Shown piece by piece: positions 7,038 through 16,100 of a stretch of 64,000 bases of DNA. The stretch comes from Acidobacteriota bacterium (GTDB lineage: Bacteria; Acidobacteriota; Terriglobia; Bryobacterales; Bryobacteraceae): assembly GCA_029776225.1 (NCBI GenBank), contig JAKOTR010000035.1, positions 124,001 to 188,000 on the forward strand. Direction: 5' to 3'. Made by a program: the position numbers and the translations under genes. How positions within the stretch are numbered: the first letter of the stretch is position 1; each line of letters begins with the position of its first letter. The notes beneath the pieces were generated by a model, which saw only the letters and a program-made list of their open reading frames with translations, had not been told where the DNA came from and did no database searches.

Positions 7038-8558
7038 TTAGCTCCAGTAATTCCTGTCCAGACTCCGGTACTGCACCGCTTCGGCCAGGTGCTTCGCGGA
7101 GACCTGCTCGGAAGCGTCCAGATCGGCGATCGTGCGGGCGACCTTGAGAATCCGGTCGTGCGCGCGGGCGGAAAGGCCGAGCCGGCGCATGGCCATCTCC
7201 AGCGTGCGCTCGCCGGAATCGTCCAGCCGGCAGAGCTCGCGCAGCAGCCTGGGCGGGAGCTGGGCGTTCGTGTACCCGCGCTGCTGCTGAATGCGGCGGG
7301 CGCACTCGATGCGCGCGCGCATCTCCGCGGATGAAGCCCCCTGCTCTTCGCCGCGAATCTCCTTGTAAGGGACGGCCGGAACCTCGACGTGCAGATCGAT
7401 GCGGTCCAGCATCGGCCCGCTGATCTTACCCAGATACCGCTGGATCATCGCCGGCGTGCAGCGGCACTCGCGCGTGCTGTCGCCATAGAAACCGCAAGGG
7501 CAGGGATTCATCGCCGCAACGAGCATGAAGCTGGCCGGGAACGAGAGCGTCATGTTCGAACGCGCGATGGTTACCATGCGGTCCTCCAAAGGCTGCCTGA
7601 GCAGCTCCAGGGTGTTGCGCGGGAATTCCGGAAACTCGTCGAGGAACAGAACGCCGTTGTGTGCGAGGCTTACCTCGCCGGGCCGGGGCATGCCGATTCC
7701 TCCGCCGATCATGCCGGCGTCGGAGATCGTGTGGTGCGGCGCGCGGAACGGCCGCTGCAGCAGCAGGCCCGCGCCGCGCGGCAGCACCCCGGCTACGCTG
7801 TGGATTTGGGTCGTTTCGAGGGCCTCGGCGAACGTAAGCGGCGGAAGAATGCCGGCCAGCCGCTTCGCCAGCATCGTCTTGCCCGATCCTGGCGGGCCGA
7901 TCATCAGAACGTTGTGCCCGCCAGCCGCGGCCACTTCAAGCGCGCGCTTGGCCGTGGTCTGGCCGCGCACGTCGCGGAAATCGGGCGCCGCGCCCTCAGT
8001 CCCGGGAACAGGCTGAACGCAGGGGGGCACCGGCGTGAACTGTTCCGGCTGGTTCAACAGGCTCACGACTTCCGCCAGATGCCGCAAACCGAACACCCGC
8101 ACGCCCTCCACCACCGCCGCCTCGGCCGCGTTATCGATCGGGACAACGAAATTGGGAATCGAGTGCCGCCGCGCGCACACCGCCATCGACAGCGCCCCGC
8201 GCACAGGGCGCAGCGTGCCGTCGAGCGACAGTTCCCCCGCCAGCAGGTAGTCGTCGGCGCGCCGCACCGTGCCCATCGCGCCCAGAATTCCCATCGCCAT
8301 CGGGAGGTCGAATCCCGCGCCCTCCTTCCGGAGATTGGCCGGGGCGAGATTGATGGTGACCGCTTTGTTGGGATAGCCGAAGCCGGAATTCATCAGCGCG
8401 GACTTAATGCGCTCCCGGCTCTCCTTCACCGCCGTATCCGGCATGCCGACCATGACAAAATCGCGGTTGCTGCCGGCAGGGTACATGTCCACTTCGACAT
8501 CGATCAGATAGCCCTCGATCCCGTACACCGCAGCGCTTCGCGTCCGAAAGAGCGCCAT
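7038..8558 (-). CDS. comM: ComM/YifB-family AAA+ ATPase (Mg chelatase-like)
   Basis: 506 residues from the ATG at 8558 ([16 protein letters not shown]). An upstream in-frame extension exists, but family members begin here. Order of parts: N-terminal Lon-protease-like domain ([30 protein letters not shown]), a linker, an AAA+ core with Walker [15 protein letters not shown] and Walker [12 protein letters not shown], a cysteine-rich [10 protein letters not shown], and the C-terminal domain ([17 protein letters not shown]). ComM is a hexameric branch-migration helicase that helps integrate incoming single-stranded DNA during natural transformation. In Acinetobacter baumannii comM is the known insertion site of AbaR resistance islands. 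Three partial comM copies flank cargo genes around this intact one, so this locus also looks like an insertion hot spot. Confidence 0.93.
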   Translation of the reverse strand: MALFRTRSAAVYGIEGYLIDVEVDMYPAGSNRDFVMVGMPDTAVKESRERIKSALMNSGFGYPNKAVTINLAPANLRKEGAGFDLPMAMGILGAMGTVRRADDYLLAGELSLDGTLRPVRGALSMAVCARRHSIPNFVVPIDNAAEAAVVEGVRVFGLRHLAEVVSLLNQPEQFTPVPPCVQPVPGTEGAAPDFRDVRGQTTAKRALEVAAAGGHNVLMIGPPGSGKTMLAKRLAGILPPLTFAEALETTQIHSVAGVLPRGAGLLLQRPFRAPHHTISDAGMIGGGIGMPRPGEVSLAHNGVLFLDEFPEFPRNTLELLRQPLEDRMVTIARSNMTLSFPASFMLVAAMNPCPCGFYGDSTRECRCTPAMIQRYLGKISGPMLDRIDLHVEVPAVPYKEIRGEEQGASSAEMRARIECARRIQQQRGYTNAQLPPRLLRELCRLDDSGERTLEMAMRRLGLSARAHDRILKVARTIADLDASEQVSAKHLAEAVQYRSLDRNYWS

Positions 8559-8625
8559 AAGCGGTTCAGTATATCGTCTCGGATATGTGGCGGGCACGAG
8601 GGGCGAAGAGTATACCATTTTGAGC

Positions 8626-9643
8626 ATGAGCTCTGAAGCCACCGAAAGACCAACTCGTTCCAAGTCGCTTCAGCTACGATCGACGCTGCTTGGGGTTGCA
8701 GCACTAGCGGTTTCTGGAGTTGCATTCCTGATTTACCAACGTGTGGTTCCGCGCGCTGTCACTGTGACGAGTGGAGAGTTCCCCGAAGAACTCGTGTAAG
8801 TTCGTTCAGCGGACGACGTGGTGAATGGTGGTGCGATGTTCACGGCGTCCAAAATATTGGCTAAGCCGATCGCTGTCATCTGGATTCATGGATGGGGAAC
8901 GAACTTCTACTCTCCGACCTACGTGATGATCGGCCGAGAGCTCGCGGCGCCCGGCTATACAACCATTAGTGGAAACACACGCATGCACGATCTCGGTAAT
9001 TCCCTCGGGTACCGAGACGGAAAACGGATCCGCGGCGGAGGTTACTGGGGTCGCGAGCGAGGAGGTCCGAGATCTTGCCGCCTGGGTGGATTTCACCGAG
9101 GCTCAGGGCTGCAAGCGGGTGGTGCTGGTTGGACACAGTGCTGGCTGGGCGGCGGTGCGGAGGTATCAGGCGGAAAAGCAGGACTCACGTGTAGTGGGAG
9201 TGGTCCTGGCTTCCGGTGCGGTTCGAGCCGACACCAGGCCGCCGGACCCCGATCAATTGGCGGAAGCGAAACGCCTGATGGCTCTCGGCGAACCGGACGC
9301 TCTGATACGCGATCCAAAGCGCTCTTTTCCTTCCTACATCAGCACGGCGACATTCCTGGATATCGTGAACACCCCGCCGGAATTCAAAGACTTTTTCGGC
9401 GTACAGCCAGAAACCTCGAATCCCGGCCTTATGAATGGTGATGTTGGAAACGAGGCAGAACTGGAGCTGCTCAAATCATCCATCCAGCGTCAACGGAGCG
9501 GCCCCAGGCGAGTGGATACTGTCATGATCCGGAACGCCGATCACATGTACACCGGTGAAGAGGCACAAGTCGCTCACACCATCGCCGCTTGGATCGACAC
9601 CGTCGCGTTGCCGCAACCGGGCACGAGCGGCAGCAAGCGGTAG
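8626..9643 (+). pseudogene. membrane-anchored alpha/beta hydrolase, broken by a stop and a frameshift
   Basis: An ATG at 8626 begins a protein with one N-terminal membrane helix (LLGVAALAVSGVAFLIYQ). An in-frame TAA at 8797-8799 interrupts it (EELV-stop-VRSADDVVNGG), and the same frame continues through AVIWIHGWGTNFYSPTY. A one-base loss near 9049 (YWG/VASEEV) shifts it into the last frame, which carries the nucleophile elbow LVGHSAGWAA and the late histidine RNADHMYTGE. The intact ancestor would be about 338 residues and resembles lysophospholipase-like alpha/beta hydrolases. Two independent lesions mean it is very probably dead. It is transcribed away from comM and is followed at once by comM remnant C. 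Confidence 0.8.
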
Positions 9644-9644
9644 C

Positions 9645-9680
9645 AAAACTGTTCCGGCTGGTTCATCGGGCTCACGACTT
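9645..9680 (-). pseudogene. comM remnant C (36 bases)
   Basis: CTGTTCCGGCTGGTTCA and GGCTCACGACTT here are identical to comM bases 8039-8071, with a three-base difference between the two blocks. In comM this encodes part of [12 protein letters not shown]. Such a match is far too long to be chance. It sits between the end of the hydrolase pseudogene and the stop codon of the alcohol dehydrogenase, marking the right edge of the disturbed region. Confidence 0.75.
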
Positions 9681-9685
9681 AACCC

Positions 9686-10849
9686 TCACAGCGCGGCCAC
9701 CACCAGATCGCGCATCTCATCCGCGGTGAGCGGCAGGGGGTTGCCTTTCGTGCTGCTGGCCCTCGCGGCTGCTTCGACCAGCGCGGGCACATGCTCGCTG
9801 CCGATCCCGTAGGCGCCGAGCGGCGGGATCTCCAGCTCGCGGCACGTCCGCCTCACCCACTCGATGCCGTCTTCGACTGCCGCTTCCGGATTTCCCGTCA
9901 GAATGCGTGCGATCCGCTCGTAGCGGCGCAGCGCTTCGCTTTCCGGCGCGCGGGCGCGCAGCGCGCGAACATTCGTCTCCATGCCCTGGGCCAGCAGCGC
10001 CGCGCAGACCGCTCCGTGCGGCGCGGGGAACGCGCCTCCGATCACCGCCGCGAATCCGTGCACGATGCCTAGCCCGGCGTTCGCCAGCGAGAGCCCGCCC
10101 AGCAGGCTGGCGATGCACATATCCGTCCGCGCCTCCACGTCGCGGCCGTCGCGAAACGCCCGCACGAGCGACCGCGCCGCCCGGCCCATGCCTTCCACGC
10201 AGAACATGTCCGTCATCGGATTCGCGCGAACGGAAACGTAAGGCTCGATCAGTTGCGTCAGCGCGTCGAGCCCGGTTGCGGCCGTAACGGCGGGCGGGAG
10301 GCCGAACGTGAGTTCGGGATCCACCACCGCCAGCCGCGGCAGCATCCAGGGACTCCGCAGGCTGGCTTTGACGCCGTGCTCCGGCGACGCCAGCACCGCG
10401 TTGCGCGTTACCTCCGATCCCGTGCCCGCCGTGGTCGGCACGGCGATGAACGGCACCGAGGGCGCAGCCAGGCTTTTGCCGGCGCCGATCACCTCCAGGT
10501 AGTCCAGCGGGTCGCCCGGGTTGGCCAGCAGCGCGGCGATCGCTTTCCCCGCGTCAATCGCGCTGCCGCCGCCCGCGGCGATCACCACGTCGCATTTCGC
10601 CTCGCGCGCCACGGCGCAGCCCCGCCGCACCAGGTCTACCGTCGGCTCCCTGTCCACGGGAAAGAACGACGAGTCGATGCCGGCAGCCGCCAGATCGACA
10701 GCCAGTGACGCGGTCCTCTCCTGCGCCGCTCCGGTCACCAGCAGCGCGCGCGTTCCCATGGACTTCGCTGCGGGCGCCACCTCCCGGATCCTGCCCGCGC
10801 CGAAGAGAATGCGCCCCGCGGTGGCGAAATCAAACCCCATTGCGCTCAC
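9686..10849 (-). CDS. iron-type (group III) alcohol dehydrogenase family protein
   Basis: 387 residues. NAD(P)-binding motif [13 protein letters not shown], nucleotide-contact [10 protein letters not shown] and the metal-site region [14 protein letters not shown]...HGFAAVIGG...PHG place it in the Fe-ADH/maleylacetate reductase superfamily. In classical members the metal is held by Asp and three His. Here the first His is Gln (DALTQ), while two His positions (HGFA, PHG) remain. The metal or substrate may therefore differ from FucO-type enzymes. A GTG start at 10849 overlaps the preceding TGA; an ATG three codons later is the alternative. It is the last gene of the nine-gene leftward run, so it may reduce or oxidise an intermediate of that pathway. 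Confidence 0.88.
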   Translation of the reverse strand: MSAMGFDFATAGRILFGAGRIREVAPAAKSMGTRALLVTGAAQERTASLAVDLAAAGIDSSFFPVDREPTVDLVRRGCAVAREAKCDVVIAAGGGSAIDAGKAIAALLANPGDPLDYLEVIGAGKSLAAPSVPFIAVPTTAGTGSEVTRNAVLASPEHGVKASLRSPWMLPRLAVVDPELTFGLPPAVTAATGLDALTQLIEPYVSVRANPMTDMFCVEGMGRAARSLVRAFRDGRDVEARTDMCIASLLGGLSLANAGLGIVHGFAAVIGGAFPAPHGAVCAALLAQGMETNVRALRARAPESEALRRYERIARILTGNPEAAVEDGIEWVRRTCRELEIPPLGAYGIGSEHVPALVEAAARASSTKGNPLPLTADEMRDLVVAAL

Positions 10850-11151
10850 CAGCCTTCATCGCCGGGGAAAACGTTCGTGTATTTGACGCTCGTGCGCGGC
10901 TCGGCCATCATGCCCGCCACCGCGTCGCGCCAGGCGGCATAGTGCGCCGTTTCCTTGTGCGCGGCGGGCGCGTCCGCGTTCTTGTAGACCTCAACCAGAA
11001 CGAATCGCGTCGGGTCGTCGGTCTGCTGGAGGACGTCAAACCGCGCGATGCCGGCCTCCTTCACGCTGTTGCGCGCGTTCTCGATGGTGGCCTGCTTGAA
11101 CGCATCGATGAATTCGGGTTTCACATGAACGTGAACTTTGACGATGAGCAT
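10846..11151 (-). CDS. antibiotic biosynthesis monooxygenase (ABM/LsrG)-fold protein
   Basis: 101 residues. [20 protein letters not shown], the mid segment [20 protein letters not shown] and [14 protein letters not shown] are typical of the dimeric ferredoxin-like ABM fold, which includes quinol monooxygenases, the AI-2 isomerase LsrG and many uncharacterised small enzymes. No catalytic residue can be fixed by inspection. Its ATG overlaps the panC stop by one base and its stop overlaps the alcohol dehydrogenase start, so all three are translationally coupled. Confidence 0.8.
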   Translation of the reverse strand: MLIVKVHVHVKPEFIDAFKQATIENARNSVKEAGIARFDVLQQTDDPTRFVLVEVYKNADAPAAHKETAHYAAWRDAVAGMMAEPRTSVKYTNVFPGDEGW

Positions 11152-12014
11152 CAGTCTTTTCTCCCGTACTCACACCAAATGTTGTCGATCAGCCGTGTCG
11201 AGCCCAGCCACGCGGCAACCGCCACCCGCACCGGACCGGTGATCCGCTCCACCGGCTGCATGGTCCCGGCATCGACGATCTCAAAATACTCCACCTGGAT
11301 CTGCGGGTATTTCGCCAGCAGCTCGAGCGCCCCGCGCCGCACCTCGCCGGGATCGAGGATCCCGGAAGCAATCAGCTCACGGGCGGCTTGCAGGCTACGG
11401 TAAAGCGCGGGAGCGACGCGGCGCTCCTCCTCGTTGAGGTGGGTGTTGCGGGAACTGAGCGCCAGACCGTCCGGCTCCCGAACGGTGGGAACGGGAACGA
11501 TCTCGATGGGCATGTTGAGATCGGCCACCATGCGCTGAATAGTGGCGAGCTGCTGAGCGTCCTTTTCGCCGAAGTAAGCGCGGTGCGGCTGCACGATGTT
11601 AAACAGTTTCGTCACCACCGTCGTGACACCGCGGAAATGACCGGGACGCTTTGCGCCGCACAGGTGTTCGGTCACCTTCTCCACCTCCACGAAGGCCAGT
11701 TGCGGGCACGGATACATCTCGCTTTCCGGCGGCGCAAACACAAAATCCACTCCGCGATCGGAGCAGAACTTCAGGTCCGCTTCGAGCGTGCGCGGGTAGC
11801 GCTCGAAATCCAGCGCCTGGTTGAACTGTATGGGATTTACGAAGACGCTGACGACGACTGTCCCGCACTCCTCGCGCGCCCTTTCGATGAGCCGCCCGTG
11901 CCCGGCGTGCAGCGCCCCCATGGTCGGGACAAGTCCGATGATGCGCCCGTCGCGCCGGAACGGCTCCAGCCGCCCGCGGAGATCGGAGATGGAATGTACC
12001 AGCACCGCGCTCAT
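11151..12014 (-). CDS. panC: pantoate--beta-alanine ligase
   Basis: 287 residues, normal length. It catalyses ATP-dependent joining of pantoate and beta-alanine to give pantothenate in the cytoplasm. The nucleotidyl-transferase HIGH motif is seen as [10 protein letters not shown], followed by [22 protein letters not shown] and the KMSKS-like region [12 protein letters not shown]. It overlaps panB by four bases. It is the seventh gene of the FkbH operon, placing pantothenate synthesis with a carrier-protein pathway that needs the phosphopantetheine arm. Confidence 0.95.
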   Translation of the reverse strand: MSAVLVHSISDLRGRLEPFRRDGRIIGLVPTMGALHAGHGRLIERAREECGTVVVSVFVNPIQFNQALDFERYPRTLEADLKFCSDRGVDFVFAPPESEMYPCPQLAFVEVEKVTEHLCGAKRPGHFRGVTTVVTKLFNIVQPHRAYFGEKDAQQLATIQRMVADLNMPIEIVPVPTVREPDGLALSSRNTHLNEEERRVAPALYRSLQAARELIASGILDPGEVRRGALELLAKYPQIQVEYFEIVDAGTMQPVERITGPVRVAVAAWLGSTRLIDNIWCEYGRKD

Positions 12015-12835
12015 CGCCGCGACCCCCGCACCGGCTGCTCAAGAGCGGGAAAGACGCCTTCCCGCACCTCGTCGACATAAGCTTTCGCGGCGGCCGTAAT
12101 CTGCTCGCCTACTTTCGCGTACTGCTTCACAAAGGGAGGAACGGGGCCGGGGTACAACCCAAGGATGTCGTGGCTCACGAGCACCTGGCCGTCGCAGTAC
12201 GGTCCGGCGCCGATACCGATCGTGGGGATCTCCAGCGCCGCGGTGACTGCGCGCGCGACCTCGGCCGGGATGGATTCCAGCACGATCGAAAACACTCCGG
12301 CCTGCTCCAGCGCCCGCGCGTTCGCTATCAGCCTTTCCGCATCGCGCTCGGCCTTGGCCTGCTGCCGGTAGCCGCCCAACTGGTGGACCGATTGCGGAAC
12401 CAGCCCCAGGTGACCCATCACCGGGATGCCGATGTCCACCAGCCGGCGCGCCACCTCGAGTACCGGCTCTCCGCCTTCGATCTTGACCGCCGCCGCGCCG
12501 CCCTCCTGGATGAGCCGGCCGGCGTTGCGGACCGCCTCGGAGACGCTCACCTGGTAACTGAGGAACGGCATGTCGGCGATGATCAGCGCGCGGGAGGCGC
12601 CCCGCGCCACCGCAGCGGTGTGATGCACCATGTCATCCAGCGTCACCGGAAGCGTAGTCTCGTAGCCGAGCACCACCATGCCGAGCGAATCGCCGACGAG
12701 CAGGGCATCGACGCCCGCACGGTCGAGCAGGTGCGCCATGGCCGCGTCGTAGGCGGTAAGCACGGCGATCTTCTCGCCCCGCCGCTTCTTTTCCTTAAAG
12801 TCGAGAATGCGAACTCGTTTGCCGCCTTCAGGCAT
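12011..12835 (-). CDS. panB: 3-methyl-2-oxobutanoate hydroxymethyltransferase
   Basis: 274 residues, full length. PanB adds a hydroxymethyl group from methylene-tetrahydrofolate to 2-oxoisovalerate to make ketopantoate. Conserved TIM-barrel motifs are VLTAYDAAMA, LVGDSLGMVVLGY, IADMPFLSY, VKIEGG, GHLGLVPQS and IGIGAGPYCDGQVLV. Metal-binding Asp is in GDSLG and the catalytic Glu lies in VLESIPAEV. It overlaps the DUF2520 gene by eight bases and panC by four. Confidence 0.95.
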   Translation of the reverse strand: MPEGGKRVRILDFKEKKRRGEKIAVLTAYDAAMAHLLDRAGVDALLVGDSLGMVVLGYETTLPVTLDDMVHHTAAVARGASRALIIADMPFLSYQVSVSEAVRNAGRLIQEGGAAAVKIEGGEPVLEVARRLVDIGIPVMGHLGLVPQSVHQLGGYRQQAKAERDAERLIANARALEQAGVFSIVLESIPAEVARAVTAALEIPTIGIGAGPYCDGQVLVSHDILGLYPGPVPPFVKQYAKVGEQITAAAKAYVDEVREGVFPALEQPVRGSRR

Positions 12836-13718
12836 TCTTGCCTCCGCTCTCCCGCAGGACTTCCTCCAGTTTCCGGGCTTTCGTTTCTTCGATACCGCGC
12901 CGCCGGGCTATGTCGAGAGCTTGCAGAGCGGCCGCGCGGTAGAAGGCGCGCACCGCCGGAGGAGCGGCTGCGAGCGCGCTCAAATGCGTTGTAACTGTCT
13001 CGACATCTCCCCGTTCCACCGGCCCGGTCAGCGCCCGGACCGGCCCCAGGCTGAGTGCATTGGCGCTGCTAGCCTTGACCAGCGGCGCAACCGCGGCCAG
13101 GGCGTCGCGTTCCTCAATCCCTGCCGCCCCCATCAGCATAACAGCCGCATCCACCAGCGCAACCACATAATTGCTCGCCATGACGGCGGCGGCGTGCCAC
13201 AACGGCCGCTTGTCGGCCGGCACGAAGAGCGCCCGCCCGCCGAGCATCGCGGCGATGCGTTCGGCCCACGCGGCGGCGGCGCCTTCGGCGGTAATGCCGA
13301 AAGTACAGCCCTGCAGCGCCTCCACCCCTTGAGCCGGACTGGCTACCGTCTGAAGCGGGTGTAGCGTGCCGCAGGATACTCCCCGGGCGGCAAGCGGCGC
13401 GAGAATCTCCGGACCATGAGCGCCGCACGTGTGCAGCGCCGCTCCCCCGCTCATCCCCGCCTCGGCCAGCACGGCGGCCACGTGCGGGATCGCGCCGTCG
13501 GAAACTGCGATCAAGACGCGCTGCGCGCACCGCGGCAGGCAGGGATAGGAAACTGCTTCCCCTTCGCCGATGAACTCCACCGCGGCGCGGGCGTGATCCA
13601 TCTGCCGGCTGGCCACCGCCGCGATGCGCTCCCCGCGCTCGCGCAGCAGGCGTCCCAGGCTCTGCGCCATGCGCCCGGCGCCGGCAATCGCGATCGGGCC
13701 CTGCGGATCAGTCTGCAT
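12828..13718 (-). CDS. Rossmann-like/DUF2520 protein, candidate ketopantoate reductase
   Basis: 296 residues. The N-terminus has a dinucleotide-binding fold (IAIAGAGRMAQSLGRLL), then ALHTCGAHGPEILAPL and GTLHPLQTV, and the helical DUF2520 domain (WHAAAVMASNYVVALVDAA, ALTGPVERGD). DUF2520 proteins are relatives of ProC, F420-dependent reductase and ketopantoate reductase. No panE is present in the window, and this gene lies directly in front of panB-panC with overlapping ends, so reduction of ketopantoate to pantoate is the simplest proposal. That function is inferred from context and fold only. Confidence 0.75.
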   Translation of the reverse strand: MQTDPQGPIAIAGAGRMAQSLGRLLRERGERIAAVASRQMDHARAAVEFIGEGEAVSYPCLPRCAQRVLIAVSDGAIPHVAAVLAEAGMSGGAALHTCGAHGPEILAPLAARGVSCGTLHPLQTVASPAQGVEALQGCTFGITAEGAAAAWAERIAAMLGGRALFVPADKRPLWHAAAVMASNYVVALVDAAVMLMGAAGIEERDALAAVAPLVKASSANALSLGPVRALTGPVERGDVETVTTHLSALAAAPPAVRAFYRAAALQALDIARRRGIEETKARKLEEVLRESGGKNA

Positions 13719-14088
13719 ATTCCCACGTAAGCAGCCTGGCCGGCGTTCGTTCGGCCGCCACGGTAGCCGCGTAGCCTGCGCCCGGCTCCAGTTCCTTCAC
13801 CAGCCATCCTTCGGGGAGGGGCGGTTCCAGGTACGGCTTGCATTTGAGAGTACGGCCGAAACGCAGCGCCGCGGGCGTAATTCCACAATAACGCGACAGT
13901 ATTCTGCGCAGGGCGCCGTGCGCGGCTCTGTAGCGCCGGCGATCTCCGGCGCGGCAAAAGCGGCGCGCGGCCTCCTCCAGCGAGAGTTCGCTGGCGAACG
14001 ATTCCGCGGGGAACTGGTCAGGACCGGTGCGCCAGGCGTGCAGCTCCGTTTCCCCGAGGCTCAACTCGCCTCGCGCCGGATCCCACAT
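13708..14088 (-). pseudogene. Sfp-type 4'-phosphopantetheinyl transferase lacking its catalytic centre
   Basis: 126 residues from the ATG at 14088, about 100 short of the usual 220-240. The first ~90 residues look like the N-terminal half of an Sfp-type enzyme (ELHAWRTGPDQ, LSLEEAARRFCRAGDRRRYR, LRRILSRYCG, KCKPYLEPP). They run straight into what looks like the C-terminal end (GWLVKELEPGAGYAATVAAE). The middle that carries the NLSHS, the metal-binding D-x-E and the EK motif is absent. An internal in-frame deletion explains this. The protein should be unable to transfer phosphopantetheine, yet the frame is kept and both ends overlap neighbouring genes. It may be a recent loss or a small protein with a new role. 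Confidence 0.65.
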
Positions 14089-16100
14089 AAATCCCTCGCC
14101 AGCGAGGCGACAAAAAGCGGCGAATTGACGAAGAAGTGCTTGCCCGGCAGCATTTCGAGCGCGAACGAAGCGGTGGTCTGCCGCGCCCACGCCTCCAGGT
14201 GGTCCCGCGTGATGTTCGGATCTTCCGTGCCGCCGTAGGCGCGAATCGGGCAGTCGAGCGGCGGCTCCTCGACGTACACGTAATTCCGGTAAAGCGCCGA
14301 ATCCGCCCGTATTGCGGGAAGGATCGTCTTCAGCAGTTCCTCATCCGCCAGCGCCTCCGGCGGAATGCCTCCGAGGTTCCGCAATTCGGCGACGAGTTGC
14401 TCATCCGGCGGATCGGGCGGTGGGACGTGGTTGAGCCGGAACTGCGGGGCTCGCGCGGCGGAAACGAACAAGGCCACGGGCAAAGGCAGCTTTTCCCTGC
14501 GCAGCCGGCGCGCTAGTTCAAACGCAACCGCCGCTCCCATGCTGTGCCCGTAAAACGCGAACCGCTCGCCGGTGAACGGCCGGATCGCCTCCGCGAGCGC
14601 TTCCACCAGCGGCCCCATGCGATTGAAGGGCGGCTCGGAGAAGCGCGTTTCGCGGCCGGGCAGCCGCACGGGAATCACGGCAACATCTTCAGGAAAGGCC
14701 CCGGCCCACGTGCGGAACATTAGCGTGCCGCCGCCGGCGTGCGGGAAACAGAACAGGCGGAGCGCGGCTGGAACCGACGGGTCCGCTTTGGGAAACCAGG
14801 CGCTGCCGGGCGAGGATTTCCGGCGCAACCGCAGCGCGAGCAGCCTGCGTTTTTCGGGCGAGAGCCTGTCCAACGGCGAAGTCTGCGCCGGCGCAGCCAC
14901 TGTTCGTGGTTTTCGCGGAGCCTCGATGACCTTTTTCAGAAAATTCTCGAACGGCTCCACGCTCAGACCTTCTGCGTAGGCGATCGCGGCCTGCCGCGAC
15001 ATGCGCGAAATCTCCTCGTAGTGCGCGCGGTCGGTGATCAGCCTGCCGAGCGCTTCGACCCACGGCTCGATGTCCTGGGGCGGCACCTCGGCCACCGGCA
15101 CCATCTGCTCGTCGAGCTCCGTCTGGTATTTTTCGATCAGCCGTACTGGCAGGAGATAGGGAACCCCGAGTTTCGCTTCCGGTATGCCGCCCGCGTTGCT
15201 TGCCACCACCGGGACTCCCCGCAACATCGCCTCGACCACGATCCGCGACCGCGCTTCGGCCCACAAGGACGGCACGAGCAGCACGCGCGTCCGCGCAAGC
15301 AGTTCGTCGATGTTATCCACCGGATCGAGCACACGTATGTTCGGCAGTGCGGCAAGTGCGGCGCGGTCCTGCTGATTGGTGCCCCAGGTCGGCACGGCGG
15401 CGAACAGCGTGGACGGGAAGCGGCGCGCCAGTTCCAGGAAAATCGAAATGCCCTTTACCGCGCAGGGGTTTACCAGCGTGACGAACTCGTTGTCGAAACG
15501 CCCCAGATCGGGATACGGGCCGGGATCCATCAGGGAAATCGGCAGCGCAACGGCGTCGATGCCGCTCCACTTGCGGATGTAGTCGGCCACGTAGCAGCTC
15601 ACGCCCACAACGCCGTCGGCCTGCCGCAGCGCGTCTGTCTTCGCGGCGCTCGGGAACGCGCAGTCCGGGCCGAACGGCAAGGCCAGCGTGGCGCGTGCGA
15701 GGTAGACAACGCGCGCCCCCTCCGCCTTGAGCGCCGCTTCGAAAAGCACCTGGGCGGGATCGTCGGTCGAACTCAGGATGACGGACGGAGCGAATTCCTC
15801 GATCTGGCTTGCGAAATACGCTTTCAGGTGAGGCCTGTTGGTGACGACATGAACCTCAACGCCATTGAGGTTGAAAACGACGACGCCCGAATCGGAGGAC
15901 ACGACCTCGACCGACCGCGCCGCCAGCTCCTCCAGGTACTGCTGGTGCTCCTTCTCGCCGAAGGTGCTGAGCCGCGCCACGACGCGGCAGGCATGCCCCC
16001 GCGCCGCCAGCGCTTCCACCAGCATGCGGTTAGATTTGTCGCCGCCGCCGTGCGCGGGGTAGTAAAGCGAGTTTTGCGCCAGCAGAATGCGCATGTTCAT
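14061..16100 (-). CDS. GT4 glycosyltransferase fused to a type II thioesterase
   Basis: 679 residues in two enzymes. Residues 1-~395 are a GT-B glycosyltransferase related to the next gene (GGGDKSNRMLVEAL, VNPCAVKGISIFLELA, SLWAEARSRIVVEAML with the paired Glu 282/290). Residues ~408-427 form the linker SPLDRLSPEKRRLLALRLRR. Residues ~445-675 are a thioesterase of the RifR/GrsT class: FPHAGGG, YGHSMGA with Ser520, GGTEDP with Asp627 and GKHFF with His655. Type II thioesterases release or edit acyl groups on carrier proteins. Fusion of sugar transfer to release suggests the product leaves a carrier protein together with, or onto, a sugar. This is inference. It overlaps the upstream gene by four bases. 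Confidence 0.85.
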   Translation of the reverse strand: MNMRILLAQNSLYYPAHGGGDKSNRMLVEALAARGHACRVVARLSTFGEKEHQQYLEELAARSVEVVSSDSGVVVFNLNGVEVHVVTNRPHLKAYFASQIEEFAPSVILSSTDDPAQVLFEAALKAEGARVVYLARATLALPFGPDCAFPSAAKTDALRQADGVVGVSCYVADYIRKWSGIDAVALPISLMDPGPYPDLGRFDNEFVTLVNPCAVKGISIFLELARRFPSTLFAAVPTWGTNQQDRAALAALPNIRVLDPVDNIDELLARTRVLLVPSLWAEARSRIVVEAMLRGVPVVASNAGGIPEAKLGVPYLLPVRLIEKYQTELDEQMVPVAEVPPQDIEPWVEALGRLITDRAHYEEISRMSRQAAIAYAEGLSVEPFENFLKKVIEAPRKPRTVAAPAQTSPLDRLSPEKRRLLALRLRRKSSPGSAWFPKADPSVPAALRLFCFPHAGGGTLMFRTWAGAFPEDVAVIPVRLPGRETRFSEPPFNRMGPLVEALAEAIRPFTGERFAFYGHSMGAAVAFELARRLRREKLPLPVALFVSAARAPQFRLNHVPPPDPPDEQLVAELRNLGGIPPEALADEELLKTILPAIRADSALYRNYVYVEEPPLDCPIRAYGGTEDPNITRDHLEAWARQTTASFALEMLPGKHFFVNSPLFVASLARDLCGIRREAS

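Noticed and set aside
1196-9680. kinase/comM repeats as a misassembly artefact
   Set aside because: The copies differ from the intact genes by roughly 5-15% with indels and frameshifts, which is natural divergence rather than duplicated reads.
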